DNA from: a virus
DNA: 64,000 bases
Virus record (IMG/VR): IMGVR_UViG_3300040801_001025
Coordinates: 20,499 to 84,498 of that record
Strand: one strand, 5' to 3'
Shown: one piece after another, positions 16,494 through 26,777 of the stretch
Layout: each line of letters begins with the position of its first letter
How positions within the stretch are numbered: position 1 is the first letter of the stretch
Translations under genes and position numbers: made by a program
The notes under the pieces: model-generated
The model's database searches: none
What the model saw: the letters and a program-made list of their open reading frames with translations, nothing else
Told to the model about the DNA's origin: nothing

Positions 16494-17419
16494 TATCTGA
16501 CAGCTATAAATCTATATGACCATTGACCAGTAGTTACAGCCACACCTTGGTTATTGCTACCACCGCCATTTTTTGGACATATGTAAGGGCCTTGCGTGAT
16601 AGAATATGTCGTATTTGTCCATTTAAAATAAAGATTAGTAGCATTGCAATATATGACAAATCTGTTTTGGTTAACAGGAATACCGCCACCAACGTTCACC
16701 TGTAAAGTTTCAACTGCACCACCGCCGACTGGAATTCTCTCACCAACTACATAACCGTTATTTGCGGATGTGCATTCTAAATATACCATATAAATGTCTG
16801 GAACGCCACCAAGACCGTGTGATTCAGTAATGGTAGCTGTGGTAAGTGATCGTAAGCCTGACCTAAACACTGTTCCGGCAACGTCACCCGCTGGTCCCTG
16901 CGGACCTTGTGGACCTGTTGGACCGGCTGGGCCTGTTGGACCGGCTGGACCGGCTGGACCTGTAGCACCTGTCGCACCTGTTGGACCGGCTGGACCGACT
17001 GGTCCCGGTGGACCCGGTGTCAATGAAATAGTATCAACTTCATCTTTTAATTCTTGAATAGCATCTTGTACATTATTTGAACCTATGCTATTATACGGTG
17101 TGAAACTAACATCATTTGCATTAATTGTACTACCTAATGTCGCCCATGTTGAACCATTGAAAACATAAAGCTGCTCATCGGTTTGGTTCCACCATGTTTG
17201 ACCTTCAAGTGGATTATTGATTACGCTAGAAGGCGGTGTACCCGGAGTTGGACCTTCAGGTGATGAAAAGTTTGCAGCAAGTTGTACAAGGTTTTGCTGT
17301 CGAGCAGCACCATAATCAAGACGGCGTTTACCAGTGAAGGTCACACCATGATTGAATACAACCTCTGTGTCTAAAACTGAAAAACTACTCCCATCGGGAA
17401 GATTAATAGTATAGGCCAT
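16490..17419 (-). CDS. Collagen-like virion (tail-fibre) protein
   Basis: 309 aa. Start [10 protein letters not shown] at 17419 with GGAG upstream is preferred to a 23-residue extension. Residues ~1-135 form a phage fibre-type head with a [22 protein letters not shown] segment; ~137-185 are Gly-X-Y triplets ([16 protein letters not shown]); the C-terminal 120 residues are a beta-rich tip ending [10 protein letters not shown]. Collagen-like stalks trimerise in phage fibres. A late promoter lies just upstream on the same strand. Confidence 0.85.
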   Translation of the reverse strand: MAYTINLPDGSSFSVLDTEVVFNHGVTFTGKRRLDYGAARQQNLVQLAANFSSPEGPTPGTPPSSVINNPLEGQTWWNQTDEQLYVFNGSTWATLGSTINANDVSFTPYNSIGSNNVQDAIQELKDEVDTISLTPGPPGPVGPAGPTGATGATGPAGPAGPTGPAGPTGPQGPQGPAGDVAGTVFRSGLRSLTTATITESHGLGGVPDIYMVYLECTSANNGYVVGERIPVGGGAVETLQVNVGGGIPVNQNRFVIYCNATNLYFKWTNTTYSITQGPYICPKNGGGSNNQGVAVTTGQWSYRFIAVRY

Positions 17420-17439
17420 TATATAACTCCGCTTTACTA

Positions 17440-17447
17440 TATTTATA
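17440..17447 (-). promoter_or_regulatory. T4-type late promoter, TATAAATA (minus strand)
   Basis: Perfect box 21 bases before the collagen-like fibre start. It lies in the 44-base gap shared with the divergent gene at 17464, for which I see no separate box. Confidence 0.75.
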
Positions 17448-17463
17448 AAGGGGTCCATAACAC

Positions 17464-18051
17464 ATGGATATTGACATAGATATCGCACCTGAAGTTGATG
17501 TAGAGGAATTATTCCCTAATGTCATTCGCAGTTCGCGAATTGAGAATGACGAACTCAAGAAACACAATGTCGGGTATCATTTTCAAAACATAGCGGTTGA
17601 TCCTATAACTGGTTTTGCTGCAATTCCAGCAAAACCAGATAAACCTGTCGATCAGCTTAAAGAACATGGATATATTAAAATTGATATGATTACTGTAAAT
17701 CTACTTAAGCATTTTAAATCTAAAGAAGAAATGCGAGAATTGCAAGAAAAGGAGCCTGATTGGTCACTACTTGAAGATGAAGAAGTTGTTTCTAAACTTT
17801 TTCACTTAGCAAAGCATTTTGATGTTATTTCTAGAGTTAAACCAAGGTCCATTGTGGCACTTGCTGATGTATTTGCTTTGATTCGTCCGAACAAACTTAA
17901 AATGTTAGATAAATACCTTAGTAACCCGGAGCAGTATCGGGAAGAGCTTTTTACTAAACGCGATCCATCTGATATGAGACGCGCACACGCTCTTCCTTAC
18001 GCTCTGCTTATTGTGCTACAATTACATTTGATAAAAGAAGGTAGAATATGA
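17464..18051 (+). CDS. Hypothetical protein, 195 aa
   Basis: Starts with an alternating [18 protein letters not shown] acidic segment, followed by a mostly helical body. RBS AAGGGG. Its stop overlaps the next gene by ATGA. No family recognised. It shares the odd Met/Asp-rich opening theme with its downstream neighbour. Confidence 0.75.
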   Translation: MDIDIDIAPEVDVEELFPNVIRSSRIENDELKKHNVGYHFQNIAVDPITGFAAIPAKPDKPVDQLKEHGYIKIDMITVNLLKHFKSKEEMRELQEKEPDWSLLEDEEVVSKLFHLAKHFDVISRVKPRSIVALADVFALIRPNKLKMLDKYLSNPEQYREELFTKRDPSDMRRAHALPYALLIVLQLHLIKEGRI

Positions 18052-18536
18052 AATTAAGTGACATTAAACCCATAAGGCCAATTCTAGAACAAGGTCCAAT
18101 GGATATGGATATGGATATGGATGATATGGGTATGGATGATATGGGTATGGACGATGGTCCACAGCCACAGCAAGGCTCTGCTGATACTGCCGCAGATGAA
18201 GAAATTGGTCCGTTCGTGGGTGAGTTGAATGCAACTCAGCTTGGAATTGTTCTGAGTATGAAATTGGCCGGTTCTCCAGAACTTGCACATGCCGAGCTTT
18301 CAGATACTCGTAACGTAGTATCCGGCCGTAACTTCTTAGAAGATAACGGATACATTGAAATTAATGATGACGTTGATCCGCCAACTGCTGAACTTACAGA
18401 TAAAGCAGAAGATGTTATTAACAAGAACGCATTAACTGGCGGTGACGGCCCAGACGGTGCCGGTCTCAGTGATAAAGGCAAAAAACTATTGAAACGTTAT
18501 AATGAAATGAAAGAAAGTTGGAAGACTGTCGAATAA
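18048..18536 (+). CDS. Hypothetical protein with Met-Asp repeats, 162 aa
   Basis: Residues 18-36 are a low-complexity PMDMDMDMDDMGMDDMGMDD tract, then a Gln-rich linker. Residues ~55-140 look like a compact helical or winged-helix-type domain (LNATQLGIVLSMKLAGSPELAHAEL). Ends directly against the convergent gene at 18537. Unknown function; the Met-Asp tract comes from an ATGGAT hexamer repeat that could vary in length. Confidence 0.7.
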   Translation: MKLSDIKPIRPILEQGPMDMDMDMDDMGMDDMGMDDGPQPQQGSADTAADEEIGPFVGELNATQLGIVLSMKLAGSPELAHAELSDTRNVVSGRNFLEDNGYIEINDDVDPPTAELTDKAEDVINKNALTGGDGPDGAGLSDKGKKLLKRYNEMKESWKTVE

Positions 18537-18977
18537 TTACAGTGTGCCAGAAGTGAGGGGTTTGTAAACAATCTCAATACCCTCTGGTACTTCCTTTCTC
18601 TTACGCTTTCTGACCTTGTTAGGACCATTCATGTTGAACTGTGGCAGTGGGCCAATTACTCTAGTTACATAGTCAATAGGAAAGGCCCTGAATATAGAAG
18701 ATGCTTCTTCTACTAAGTTTCTCTTAGAAAATTCTACAGAAATAGGATAGCGATCCCCATTCGAATCGTACCATTCATAAGCAATACGAATCAAATCCTC
18801 TTCGCTGAAGTTTTCTGGTCCACATAAGTCTATAACATAGCTGTAGATATATTTCTTGCTAATGTTATCAATGATATTCAAAAAGCTTTCATCGTTAAAT
18901 CGGATTAATGTAATGAATTCATACCCATCGTAATCTTCGGGATGTGGTTCTACAACTAATGGAAATTTTTTATTCAT
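18537..18977 (-). CDS. Hypothetical protein, 146 aa
   Basis: Start ATG at 18977 has AAGGAATT upstream and a late box a further 20 bases back. Alpha/beta protein with a basic KVRKRKRKEVPEG segment near the end. Lies in the late, minus-strand fibre cluster but shows no fibre features. No family recognised. Confidence 0.75.
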   Translation of the reverse strand: MNKKFPLVVEPHPEDYDGYEFITLIRFNDESFLNIIDNISKKYIYSYVIDLCGPENFSEEDLIRIAYEWYDSNGDRYPISVEFSKRNLVEEASSIFRAFPIDYVTRVIGPLPQFNMNGPNKVRKRKRKEVPEGIEIVYKPLTSGTL

Positions 18978-18997
18978 GGCAATTCCTTGTATCTTTA

Positions 18998-19005
18998 TAT
19001 TTATG
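18998..19005 (-). promoter_or_regulatory. T4-type late promoter, CATAAATA (minus strand)
   Basis: Box about 20 bases upstream of the 18977 start on the same strand. Confidence 0.65.
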
Positions 19006-19041
19006 AACAAGATACGATGATGTTAAGATGGCTATATTAAC

Positions 19042-19356
19042 TTATATGGTTTCTATAACACCGCACGAGTCGCCTTGCTTGTAAACCACAAAGTTAATAT
19101 ATCCAGCTTGAGCAGATGTTAAAATAATTCTAAACTGATTAGAATTATCAATAATGATTTGATCTGGAAGTATCTGCTCATCATTAACAAATACTTGCAA
19201 TCCAATATTCGTAGAATCATTGTTATGCTTTACTACCCATTCTGTAGATGGCGTATCTTGAAAGAAAGTATACGGACACAAAGTGAACGCGTCACTTAGC
19301 ATCAAATAGAATTCGCCCGTATCTTTACTTCTGTGTATTTGTCTTAATGTACTCAT
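19042..19356 (-). CDS. Small virion-like protein sharing the N-terminal module of the Thr/Pro fibre
   Basis: 104 aa. Its pattern W-V-V-K-H-N...VFVNDEQILPDQIIIDNSNQF...GYINFVVY matches the first ~100 residues of the large neighbouring fibre ([11 protein letters not shown]...[19 protein letters not shown]...GIVHFFFY). The two are adjacent, separated by 15 bases, so this is probably a duplicated or stand-alone copy of a fibre-attachment module. Confidence 0.75.
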   Translation of the reverse strand: MSTLRQIHRSKDTGEFYLMLSDAFTLCPYTFFQDTPSTEWVVKHNNDSTNIGLQVFVNDEQILPDQIIIDNSNQFRIILTSAQAGYINFVVYKQGDSCGVIETI

Positions 19357-19371
19357 TTTATTATATTCCCG

Positions 19372-22300
19372 TTATGATGTACTTTGTGCCGCTACAGAGT
19401 TCAATACGTTTCCGCTCGAAGCGATGTCACCAACATCAGTACTTGTTGTGAATGGCGCAGCAAATGGGAATCTATCAATTCTATTAGATAACGTGTCGCC
19501 AGCGTGATAACCATCACTTGCTGATCGCAATGCCCTACCTAGACGTTTTGGTACAGCTAGATCGCCTACATCGGTGGCCGTAACAAAAGGTGTTGAGAAT
19601 GGGAACCTATCGACTTGTGCAGTCCCTGCGCCACCGGGGAAATTAAGATCACCTGCAACAAAGTAACCATCACTATCAGATTGTGTTCCACCAGTTCTCC
19701 AGCGTTCTGTAATTAGATCACCAACGTCAGTTGATGTTACAAAAGGTGAGGACAATGGGAAGCTCTCAATAGTATTAAGCAAAATAGGTGCAGGGTTATT
19801 CGGGTTTCTACCACCCGAAACATAGCCATCTGTATCAGATTCGTGTCCAGAGCCATTAACGCTGGCTTGTGTCATATCACCAATGGCGCTTGAAGTTGTA
19901 AACGGAGCACTGAATGGGAATGAACGAATACTACTTCTGACAGCCGGACTTAATGTTGGTTCAAATCCACCAATTGTAAATCCTTGAGAACTTGATAGAT
20001 CACTCACGCCTGAAGCATTAGCAATAGGAGCTATCAAATCGCCTACATCGGTAGCCGTTACAAATGGTGATGATGCTGGTATTCTATCAACAGACGCATA
20101 GATAATTGGAACACCACTATCGAAGCCGCCTGCTACAAATAAATCAGTACTTCCACTATGACCTGTGGCAACTGATCGATTAGAATTCAAACTACCTATG
20201 TCTGTAGCTATGGTAAAAGGTGATGATAGTGGGAACGATCTAACGTCATTGTACACAATACTCGGTGAACTACTGTAACCACCTGAAATATATCCATCAT
20301 TATAACTTAATGCCCCTGCTGATGGCGTTGGTGTAACTGTAGGTGTCGGTGTGGCAGTCGGAGTTAATGTAGGTGTAACTGTCACAGTTGGTGTCGGTGT
20401 TGGCGTTGGCGCAAATCCCGTGCCATCTTCTAAGCCAGAAGAACCTCGTGCGATACCACCTCCGATATCACCTACATCAGTGCTATTTGTAAATGGCGAA
20501 CTGAATGGGAATCTTGTAATAGAGAATAAGGTTACGGGTGCTAATCCACCACCGATGAATCCATCTGTGTTGCTTGAGTGACCAGAGGCTTGATATCTGC
20601 CAGTAGGTCCAATATCTCCAACATCTGTTGCCGTTACAAATGGAGCCGAGAATGGGAATCGATCAACCGTTCTAACTGAGCCCGGTGCTGTACCTCCAGC
20701 CCTATATCCGTCAGTGTCAGAATTATGTCCCGTACTCAAGTTGATAGTTTCAGTTAGATTACCAACATCTGTGGCTGTAGTAAAGCTTGTAGTAAACGGA
20801 TAGCGTTCAATCGTATTTACAAACGGTGTGACAGGTGTTCTACCGCCCATAGTATAACCATGGGTGTCTGATTGTGTTCCAGCAAAACGATTTGTAGCTA
20901 CATTCAAATCACCTATATCAGTTGCAGTTATAAATGGTGCTGCAAACGGATATTCTTGAATTACGTTGGTAACGCCCCCGGCGCTATCACCGCCAGCAAC
21001 GTAACCACTGTTACCATCACTTGAAGCACTCAAGTTGAACAGTCCGGTTGTTAAGTTTCCAACGTCGGTTGTGGTTGTAAATGGCGACGTGAAAGGGAAA
21101 CTCTCAACACTATCACTTCTTCCAAATGGACCCGTGCCAGTAGCGCCACCCATCACATATCCATCAGAACCTGAAGCTGCACCTTCGCCTACAAAAATTG
21201 CCACTTGTAGACTTCCAATATTAGTCGCATTTGTAAATGGTGAACTGAACGGGAATGATCGTATTTCAGAAGTTGATACATTAGCTGGAGTAGTGTAACC
21301 ACCTGCTGTATAACCTGTAAACAATCCTTCTAGCTCTGATAACGGTGTTGGAGATGGTGTAGGAGTAATCGTTACCGATACTGTAACGGTTGGCGTCACT
21401 GTAGGCGTTGGCGATACTGGCACTCCTGAAGATGATGGCGTAACTGTTGGTGTCAACGTTGCGGTCAACGTTGGTGTCAACGTTGGTGTCAACGTAGTAG
21501 TCGGAGTTACACTAGCAGTATTAGTTGGCGTCACAGTTGGCGTCACAGTTGGCGTAATCGAAGCTGTTGGTGTTACACTAGCAGTTACGGTAGGTGTATT
21601 AGTTGGCGTTGCTGTTAGTGTCGGCGTCACAGTTGGCGTAATTGAAGCTGTTGGCGTTACACTAGCAGTATTAGTTGGTGTAATCGTTGGCGTTGCTGTT
21701 AGTGTCGGCGTAATCGAAGCTGTCGGAGTTGGTGTCACGGATGCACCCGGCGTACCTGCTGGTGTTCCAGTAGGTGTCAATGTTGGCGTAGTGCTTTGAG
21801 TAACAGTAACTGTTGGAGTCACTGTCGCTGATGGTGTTACGGTAGCAGTTACTGTAGGTGTAACAGTATTTGCTGGTGTTACACTTGGTGTAGTAGTTGG
21901 CGTGATTGTAACTGTGGCCGTTAGCGTCGGCGTAATCGAAGCTGTCGGAGTTGGTGTCACGGATACGCCCGGTGTACCTGCTGGTGTTCCAGTAGGCGTT
22001 AATGTTGGTGTCACTGTAGCCGTTGGTGTTACACTAGCAGTATTAGTTGGTGTAATCGTTGGCGTTACAGTCGCACTCGCGGTTATTGTAGGCGATAATG
22101 TTGGTGTCGGAGTAACGGTAGCCGTATTAGTTGGTGTAAGAATTACTGTTGCTGTTGGAGTTGCTGTAACAGTTAATGTTGGTGTCAGCGTTGGTGTCAA
22201 CGAAATCGTTGGCGTAGCTGATGGCGTAATAGTTACCGTGGCGCTCATTGTTGGCGTCAACGTTGGTGTTAGTGAAATAGTCGGCGTCACAGTTGGCGTC

Positions 22301-23742
22301 ACAGTAGCTGTTGCTGTGTTTGTTGGTGTAAGTGTTGGAGTCAACGAAATAGTTGGAGTCACCGAAGGTGTTACCGAAGGTGTCAATGAAATCGTTGGTG
22401 TCAACGTTGGTGTAACTCGCGGGGTAAATGATGGCGTCACCGTAACCGCAGGTGTTTGTGTTGGCGTAACACTTGGTGTAGTAGTTGGCGTCACCGTATT
22501 TGTTGGTGTTAGACTAATTGTCGGCGTGTTAGTTGGCGTCAACGAAACTGTTGGTGTAACAGATGGTGTTACAGTATTTGACGGTGTAATAACTGGTGTA
22601 AACGATGGCGTCACTGTCACTGGCGGTGTTACAGTTGGTGTTACAGTTGGTGTCACGCTCGTCGTAGGCGTCACGCTCGTTGTTGGATTCGGCGTAAATG
22701 CCGGTGTCTGAGTAACCGAAGGTGTTACCGTTGGTGTAATTGTTGGCGTATTTGTAGCAGACGGTGTTACCGTTGGCGTAATAGTATTCGTAGGCGTCAC
22801 CGATGGCGTTACCGTTGGCGTAATAGTATTCGTTGGTGTCGGTGTCGGCGTTGACGACAAAGTAATGAATGGTGTAAACGGTGGCGTATTCGTTGGCGTC
22901 AATGTTGGTGTTAACGAAATTGTTGCTGTTAATGTTGGTGTCAACGAAATAGTTGGTGTCAGCGTTGGAGTCAACGAAATAGTTGGCGTCAATGTCGGTG
23001 TTAACGAAATTGTTGGTGTCAACGTTGGCGTAACTGTTGGTGTTACAGTAGCAGTGACTGTGCTAGTTGGTGTTACAGTAGCAGTGACTGTGCTAGTCGG
23101 TGTTACAGTAGCTGTTGGAGTAATACTTGGCGTTGGAGATACGGTTACAGATGGCGTAACCGTAGCAGTCACTGTGGCTGTTGGCGTCAACGTCGGCGTA
23201 ACCGTAGGAGTAGCAGTACTTGTTGGCGTCAATGTCGGCGTAACCGTAGGTGTGTTTGTCGCTGTCTGTGTCGGCGCAGGAGTTTGTGTTGGTGTAACGG
23301 TAGCTGTAGGTGTTACAGCCGCTGTAGCAGTTGCGGTAGGCGTTACAGCCGCCGTTTGCGACGGTGTTTGTGATGGCGTCTGAGACGGAGTAACAGTAAC
23401 AGTTGGTGTAACCGTAGCAACCGGAGTTGGTGTAGGTGTAGGGAAGAACGTATCCACACCATAGAAAAAGAAATGCACGATGCCAGTTGTCGGTTCTGAG
23501 AATTCAAACAGGACTGTATTACCATCGACAATACGGAATTTATCAGGAGTTACTTCTTGATTATTTATATAAACTTTTGCAATAACGCCACGAGTGTTCT
23601 GACCGTGATCGATGGTCCAAACACTTTGAGCAGTTTCAATAGAAACAACAAAGGCAAGAAGCCCTTCAGCCACTTCAGTATTCCTGATGACATATTTACC
23701 TGTCGCCAAGTCCAGATAAAGTGGCACAATTCTACTTGTCAT
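19372..23742 (-). CDS. Giant Thr/Pro-stalk fibre with two six-repeat propeller-like domains
   Basis: 1456 aa. Residues 1-105 form a small beta module shared with the adjacent gene. Residues ~110-790 are almost pure TPT-x-TPT repeats, a likely extended stalk. Residues ~800-1110 hold six ~48-residue repeats of the form GYxxGG...[17 protein letters not shown]; a second Thr/Pro linker (~1112-1145) leads to a second set of six. The GG plus aromatic pattern resembles Kelch-type beta-propeller blades. Together these suggest a host-binding adhesin. RBS GGAG and a late promoter precede it. No known phage receptor protein is recognised; opposite-strand VGV-rich frames are its shadow. Confidence 0.8.
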   Translation of the reverse strand: MTSRIVPLYLDLATGKYVIRNTEVAEGLLAFVVSIETAQSVWTIDHGQNTRGVIAKVYINNQEVTPDKFRIVDGNTVLFEFSEPTTGIVHFFFYGVDTFFPTPTPTPVATVTPTVTVTPSQTPSQTPSQTAAVTPTATATAAVTPTATVTPTQTPAPTQTATNTPTVTPTLTPTSTATPTVTPTLTPTATVTATVTPSVTVSPTPSITPTATVTPTSTVTATVTPTSTVTATVTPTVTPTLTPTISLTPTLTPTISLTPTLTPTISLTPTLTATISLTPTLTPTNTPPFTPFITLSSTPTPTPTNTITPTVTPSVTPTNTITPTVTPSATNTPTITPTVTPSVTQTPAFTPNPTTSVTPTTSVTPTVTPTVTPPVTVTPSFTPVITPSNTVTPSVTPTVSLTPTNTPTISLTPTNTVTPTTTPSVTPTQTPAVTVTPSFTPRVTPTLTPTISLTPSVTPSVTPTISLTPTLTPTNTATATVTPTVTPTISLTPTLTPTMSATVTITPSATPTISLTPTLTPTLTVTATPTATVILTPTNTATVTPTPTLSPTITASATVTPTITPTNTASVTPTATVTPTLTPTGTPAGTPGVSVTPTPTASITPTLTATVTITPTTTPSVTPANTVTPTVTATVTPSATVTPTVTVTQSTTPTLTPTGTPAGTPGASVTPTPTASITPTLTATPTITPTNTASVTPTASITPTVTPTLTATPTNTPTVTASVTPTASITPTVTPTVTPTNTASVTPTTTLTPTLTPTLTATLTPTVTPSSSGVPVSPTPTVTPTVTVSVTITPTPSPTPLSELEGLFTGYTAGGYTTPANVSTSEIRSFPFSSPFTNATNIGSLQVAIFVGEGAASGSDGYVMGGATGTGPFGRSDSVESFPFTSPFTTTTDVGNLTTGLFNLSASSDGNSGYVAGGDSAGGVTNVIQEYPFAAPFITATDIGDLNVATNRFAGTQSDTHGYTMGGRTPVTPFVNTIERYPFTTSFTTATDVGNLTETINLSTGHNSDTDGYRAGGTAPGSVRTVDRFPFSAPFVTATDVGDIGPTGRYQASGHSSNTDGFIGGGLAPVTLFSITRFPFSSPFTNSTDVGDIGGGIARGSSGLEDGTGFAPTPTPTPTVTVTPTLTPTATPTPTVTPTPSAGALSYNDGYISGGYSSSPSIVYNDVRSFPLSSPFTIATDIGSLNSNRSVATGHSGSTDLFVAGGFDSGVPIIYASVDRIPASSPFVTATDVGDLIAPIANASGVSDLSSSQGFTIGGFEPTLSPAVRSSIRSFPFSAPFTTSSAIGDMTQASVNGSGHESDTDGYVSGGRNPNNPAPILLNTIESFPLSSPFVTSTDVGDLITERWRTGGTQSDSDGYFVAGDLNFPGGAGTAQVDRFPFSTPFVTATDVGDLAVPKRLGRALRSASDGYHAGDTLSNRIDRFPFAAPFTTSTDVGDIASSGNVLNSVAAQSTS
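21340..23440 (-). repeat. 2.1-kb degenerate repeat encoding Thr-Pro units
   Basis: About 700 codons of ACN-CCN-ACN with one or two variable residues between (V, A, I, L, N, S). Longer near-identical blocks recur, for example around 21720-21780 and 21930-21990. Such tracts recombine readily, so length may vary between relatives. A second short tract lies at 20320-20412. Confidence 0.85.
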
Positions 23743-23764
23743 TTACAAACTCCACGGTTAATCA

Positions 23765-23772
23765 TATTTATG
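23765..23772 (-). promoter_or_regulatory. T4-type late promoter, CATAAATA (minus strand)
   Basis: Drives the giant fibre gene leftward, 22 bases before its start. It is back-to-back with the rightward box at 23784. Confidence 0.7.
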
Positions 23773-23783
23773 CTAGCTACCCC

Positions 23784-23792
23784 TATAAATAC
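23784..23792 (+). promoter_or_regulatory. T4-type late promoter, TATAAATAC
   Basis: Perfect box 21 bases before the start at 23813, with GGAGAGG as ribosome site. Confidence 0.8.
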
Positions 23793-23812
23793 AATACACG
23801 GAGAGGTTATAA

Positions 23813-24616
23813 ATGAGAGACCGCAGAAGAAAATATATTCCTAATCCATTTTTTGATGATCAAAAAGATTTGATTAGTGATGTTGACGAACTTTTAGCTG
23901 ACTATGGTATGGATGATATCGTTCGTGGTAGAGGTCCGCGTCAAGGTTTAGATAAGATGGCACGTTCCATGACTGGTAGTCGTGATGGTGTAATAGGTAG
24001 CCAGTTCCGTCGTGTACTTCGACCAGATAGAACTGAATTACCTTCTGTTGGCCAATTCACCGACGATGATTATGAGCCGAGAAATGCTCGTGGTTCATTA
24101 GTTTATAAAGACCCTGACTATTATAGAAACGAATATAATAGTTTTGACGATTTAGAAGACTTTGATATTGATGCTGAGTTCATTTATAATCTAGAGAATC
24201 CTGAAGAAGATGAGCTTGAAGGCCGTAAATTCGATTTCGATGACGATATGGACGATGAAGAGTTGGATTTCGGTGACGATAATGATACACTAGATGACTC
24301 TGACGAAGAGGACATGAATGAAGAAGAATCGTCCGATGAGGAAGAAGACCTTGGTCCAAAATACGAGGGTGTTGTCCGAGCGGTCAAGGGTGCGTACTTG
24401 GTATCACGCAAAGAACAAGCAGATGAAACCTTCACTGAAGTCTGGATTTACAACGTAGGTAAAGACTTCGACTGTGAATCTAATGTTCGCAAAGCTATTT
24501 TGGCTGGAACTGACATTGATCCTACTAAGAATGTATCGGAAGACAAGTCTCAGGAAGCAGTTCTTAAAACTGTTGGTAACGTTCAATTCCTTACAATTAC
24601 AGGGTTGCAGAGCTAA
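23813..24616 (+). CDS. Acidic late protein, 267 aa, unknown
   Basis: N-terminal basic segment MRDRRRKYIPNPFF, a middle rich in Tyr/Arg, residues ~105-180 dominated by Asp/Glu runs, and a C-terminal alpha/beta domain (YEGVVRAVKGAYLVSRK...VQFLTITG). The acidic block resembles scaffold or internal head proteins, but I cannot name it. Expressed from a perfect late promoter. Confidence 0.7.
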   Translation: MRDRRRKYIPNPFFDDQKDLISDVDELLADYGMDDIVRGRGPRQGLDKMARSMTGSRDGVIGSQFRRVLRPDRTELPSVGQFTDDDYEPRNARGSLVYKDPDYYRNEYNSFDDLEDFDIDAEFIYNLENPEEDELEGRKFDFDDDMDDEELDFGDDNDTLDDSDEEDMNEEESSDEEEDLGPKYEGVVRAVKGAYLVSRKEQADETFTEVWIYNVGKDFDCESNVRKAILAGTDIDPTKNVSEDKSQEAVLKTVGNVQFLTITGLQS

Positions 24617-24656
24617 GATAATATATGGTACAATCCACTGATTAGGAGAGTACCAT
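24605..24656 (+). promoter_or_regulatory. Sigma-70-like promoter with inverted repeat over the next start codon
   Basis: TTGCAG, 18 bases, TACAAT (24629-24634). ATGGTAC (24625-24631) pairs with GTACCAT (24650-24656), which includes the ATG at 24655. The layout repeats that of gene 44: the upstream arm overlaps the -10, so only read-through RNA would form the hairpin. Confidence 0.5.
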
Positions 24657-25068
24657 GGATGACAAAAAAGTCGTTTTTGACGGCATCAAAGAAAACCCCA
24701 ATCAATCTGAACACCAAAAAGAGCTAGAACACTACGTGGCACTATTCCGTGTGGCAGTTCGTGCTCAAATGGCCCTCGCCAAAGAATACATGGCGTATCG
24801 CAGTAATGTACTTGAAGCCAAAACGGCACCCAAGAAAGAACTTTACGAGAAGAAGTGTGCTAAAGTCAAGGCTGAGTTTGATGAAGTCAGTGAAAAAGCA
24901 ATGGCATTGGCTGATCTACTTGCGTCGAAAGGTATCGATGTGGACTCCATTGTCGATAAAATGATTACAGAGCATGCCCAAGATCAAGAACAATCTGCAA
25001 AGGACGAAGAATTGGTTGGTGAAATCGCTGAAGTACAAGTAGATGAAATTCCGAAGGATACTGAATGA
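24655..25068 (+). CDS. Hypothetical coiled-coil protein, 137 aa
   Basis: Start with TTAGGAGAG. One long charged helix (residues ~18-95) with heptad-like hydrophobics, then an acidic tail. Junction to the kinase gene is ATGA. No family recognised. Confidence 0.75.
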   Translation: MDDKKVVFDGIKENPNQSEHQKELEHYVALFRVAVRAQMALAKEYMAYRSNVLEAKTAPKKELYEKKCAKVKAEFDEVSEKAMALADLLASKGIDVDSIVDKMITEHAQDQEQSAKDEELVGEIAEVQVDEIPKDTE

Positions 25069-25649
25069 AATTAGTTGGAATATCTGGTGCCCAAGGACAG
25101 GGCAAAAGCACTACTATAAATGAACTAGCAAAGCAAGAAGGCTTTATTAGAAGTGAAGTGCAAACTGCCAGAAGTATTTTAACAGGATGGCAGTTGACAC
25201 TAAACGAAGTTAACAAATATCCACCGTTGAAAGTCAGGTTTCAAGAGGAATTGCTTAGACGCCATGAACAAGCAATCACACTTAATCCTGTGACCAAAAC
25301 ACTAGAGCATGGAATTGTTCTTATAGAACGAACATTTGCGGATATTTTTGTATATGCAATGGTTTCACTAGGAGCATATAACGACTATAGTGATTGGCTA
25401 GAAGATTACTACAGACGTTGTGCTAAAGCACAAGAAGAACATTTTGAGCATGTTTTTTATCTGACTGGTCGGCAAAACTATACACCGGAAGAAGATGGCG
25501 TTCGCTCAACAAACAAATTCTTTGCATCTATGGTTGATCACCAGATTGCATATCATAGTATTAAGATGGGTAATTGCCACTATGTCGATACACCAGATTT
25601 AAATGAAAGAGTTCAAAGGATTATAGACGTATGTACAAACCTAAAGTAA
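25065..25649 (+). CDS. P-loop NTPase / putative nucleoside-type kinase
   Basis: 194 aa. Opens with KLVGISGAQGQGKSTTI, a Walker A of the small-molecule kinase type, then EVQTARS and ERTFADIFVYA, which fit the Walker B and acceptor region of NadR/thymidylate-type (AAA_28-like) kinases. Substrate cannot be read from the sequence; nicotinamide riboside or a deoxynucleotide are candidates, the former attractive because NMN genes occur at 33-37 kb. Overlaps the exonuclease gene. Confidence 0.65.
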   Translation: MKLVGISGAQGQGKSTTINELAKQEGFIRSEVQTARSILTGWQLTLNEVNKYPPLKVRFQEELLRRHEQAITLNPVTKTLEHGIVLIERTFADIFVYAMVSLGAYNDYSDWLEDYYRRCAKAQEEHFEHVFYLTGRQNYTPEEDGVRSTNKFFASMVDHQIAYHSIKMGNCHYVDTPDLNERVQRIIDVCTNLK

Positions 25650-26245
25650 TATTTTGTGCTGACTGTGAAACAAGTGGTCTCAATTGGGGCTATGAAGAAG
25701 CTTGTAGTAATATCAAAGTTTGTCAGGATTATCAGTCCGTTCAATGGGGATTTGTAGCAGTTGATGCTACAACCTTAGAAACACTTGGTGAGAAAAAGAT
25801 CAACATCAAATGGAACGGTGTTGCCAAGTGGACACAAGGTGCTGAGAAGATTCATGGTCTTAGTAAAGAATGGCTAGAAGAAAATGGTGTAACTGAAGAA
25901 GAGGCCATTGTTGAAATGGTAGAATTCTGGTCGGAATACGTAGACTTATCGAATCCTATTTTCTTCATGGGTCACCATTGGCGCTCATTTGATCATTTCT
26001 TCTTGGAAGATTTGTTTATCAGACACGAAGTAGAGGGTGTGAAGTTTAGTCATAAAGTGCTAGACACATACTCATTGGCCATGGGAACTCTTGGACTGTC
26101 GAGTTCCGATGATATTTTCAAAGCGGTTGGGCTAAATAATAGAACAACCCATGATGCTTTGGAAGATGCACAAATGACAGTCGAAGCATTTAAAAGGATA
26201 CGCAGAATATGGAAAAAGCTATTACAGAACTATCAAGAAAAGTAG
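25631..26245 (+). CDS. DnaQ-like 3'-5' exonuclease (DEDDh family)
   Basis: 204 aa. Exo I FCADCETSGL supplies D and E, an Exo II region lies around FFMGHHWRSFDHFF with its Asp, and HDALEDAQMT is the Exo III DEDDh signature with H and D. Acts on single-stranded DNA or RNA ends, for example in proofreading, repair or RNA turnover. No polymerase is fused. Confidence 0.85.
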   Translation: MYKPKVIFCADCETSGLNWGYEEACSNIKVCQDYQSVQWGFVAVDATTLETLGEKKINIKWNGVAKWTQGAEKIHGLSKEWLEENGVTEEEAIVEMVEFWSEYVDLSNPIFFMGHHWRSFDHFFLEDLFIRHEVEGVKFSHKVLDTYSLAMGTLGLSSSDDIFKAVGLNNRTTHDALEDAQMTVEAFKRIRRIWKKLLQNYQEK

Positions 26246-26385
26246 ATAGATTGATCCACAGAGTTGATTCTCTTGAAAAAGAGAATGCTTCTCTCAAGAG
26301 AATGATAGCTAACAATAAGCATCGTATGAACAAAACTACAAAGCGTTTGCGTTCCGCACGTACACGTCTGGATAATATGGCATAA
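26209..26385 (+). CDS. Small basic coiled-coil protein, 58 aa
   Basis: Runs from ATG 26209 inside the exonuclease end to TAA 26385, which overlaps the next ATG (TAATG). Reads MEKAITELSRKVDRLIHRVD, then SLEKENASLKRMIANNKH: a leucine-zipper-like heptad helix followed by a Lys/Arg-rich tail. RBS-like AAGGATA lies upstream. Spacing and codon use support a real gene; function unknown. Confidence 0.65.
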   Translation: MEKAITELSRKVDRLIHRVDSLEKENASLKRMIANNKHRMNKTTKRLRSARTRLDNMA

Positions 26386-26777
26386 TGTTAGCTGTTCTTG
26401 GATTATTAGGTAGGAGCCCCGCATTTACCGGGGTTCTTATTATGGCGCTAGTTGGAGCCCTTGCATGGGGAGGTATCCAAACTTGGCGTATTGGTACTTT
26501 GGAAAATGAAGTACGAGAAGCTGAAAATAAACAAGAACGTGCTGAACAGCAAACACAAGCATGTCGCGACCAAATGTCAGTTCAAAATGAGAGAATTCAA
26601 GACTTATCTGATGACAGAAAGTTTCGTGACGGGATGATCGATATGCTTAGAGAAAACATCGATACAGAACGTGAAAGAACTCAACGTACAATCACATCTT
26701 TGATAGATGCCCCAGTTCCAGAAAATTGTGAGGCTGCAATTCAATTCTTACGTGATGGCTTAGGAGACTTCAAATGA
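26385..26777 (+). CDS. Inner-membrane spanin (Rz-like, i-spanin)
   Basis: 130 aa. An N-terminal membrane segment (FTGVLIMALVGALAWGGIQTW) is followed by a long periplasmic coiled coil (LENEVREAENKQERAEQQTQ), with the soluble end outside. This is the Rz topology, which joins with the outer-membrane lipoprotein next to it to fuse the two membranes in lysis. The overlap with the o-spanin gene is the usual arrangement. No holin or endolysin lies beside it here. Confidence 0.85.
   Translation: MLAVLGLLGRSPAFTGVLIMALVGALAWGGIQTWRIGTLENEVREAENKQERAEQQTQACRDQMSVQNERIQDLSDDRKFRDGMIDMLRENIDTERERTQRTITSLIDAPVPENCEAAIQFLRDGLGDFK

Noticed and set aside
16777-17057. Frames on either strand rich in Gly/Pro/Val/Gln at the collagen-like tract
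   Set aside because: Shifted-frame or antisense readings of the Gly-X-Y repeat in the real minus-strand fibre gene.
18064-18290. Minus-strand frames with HPYPYHPYPY and HIIHTHI repeats
   Set aside because: Antisense of the Met-Asp hexamer repeat in the gene at 18048.
20351-23383. Long plus-strand open frames rich in Val-Gly ([11 protein letters not shown]) opposite the giant fibre
   Set aside because: They are the exact antisense of the Thr-Pro repeat; the repeat lacks stops on both strands. No ribosome sites or promoters serve them.
21340-23440. Tandem repeat that might be taken for a CRISPR array
   Set aside because: Units are 9-18 bases, degenerate and in frame with a protein; there are no unique spacers or palindromic repeats.
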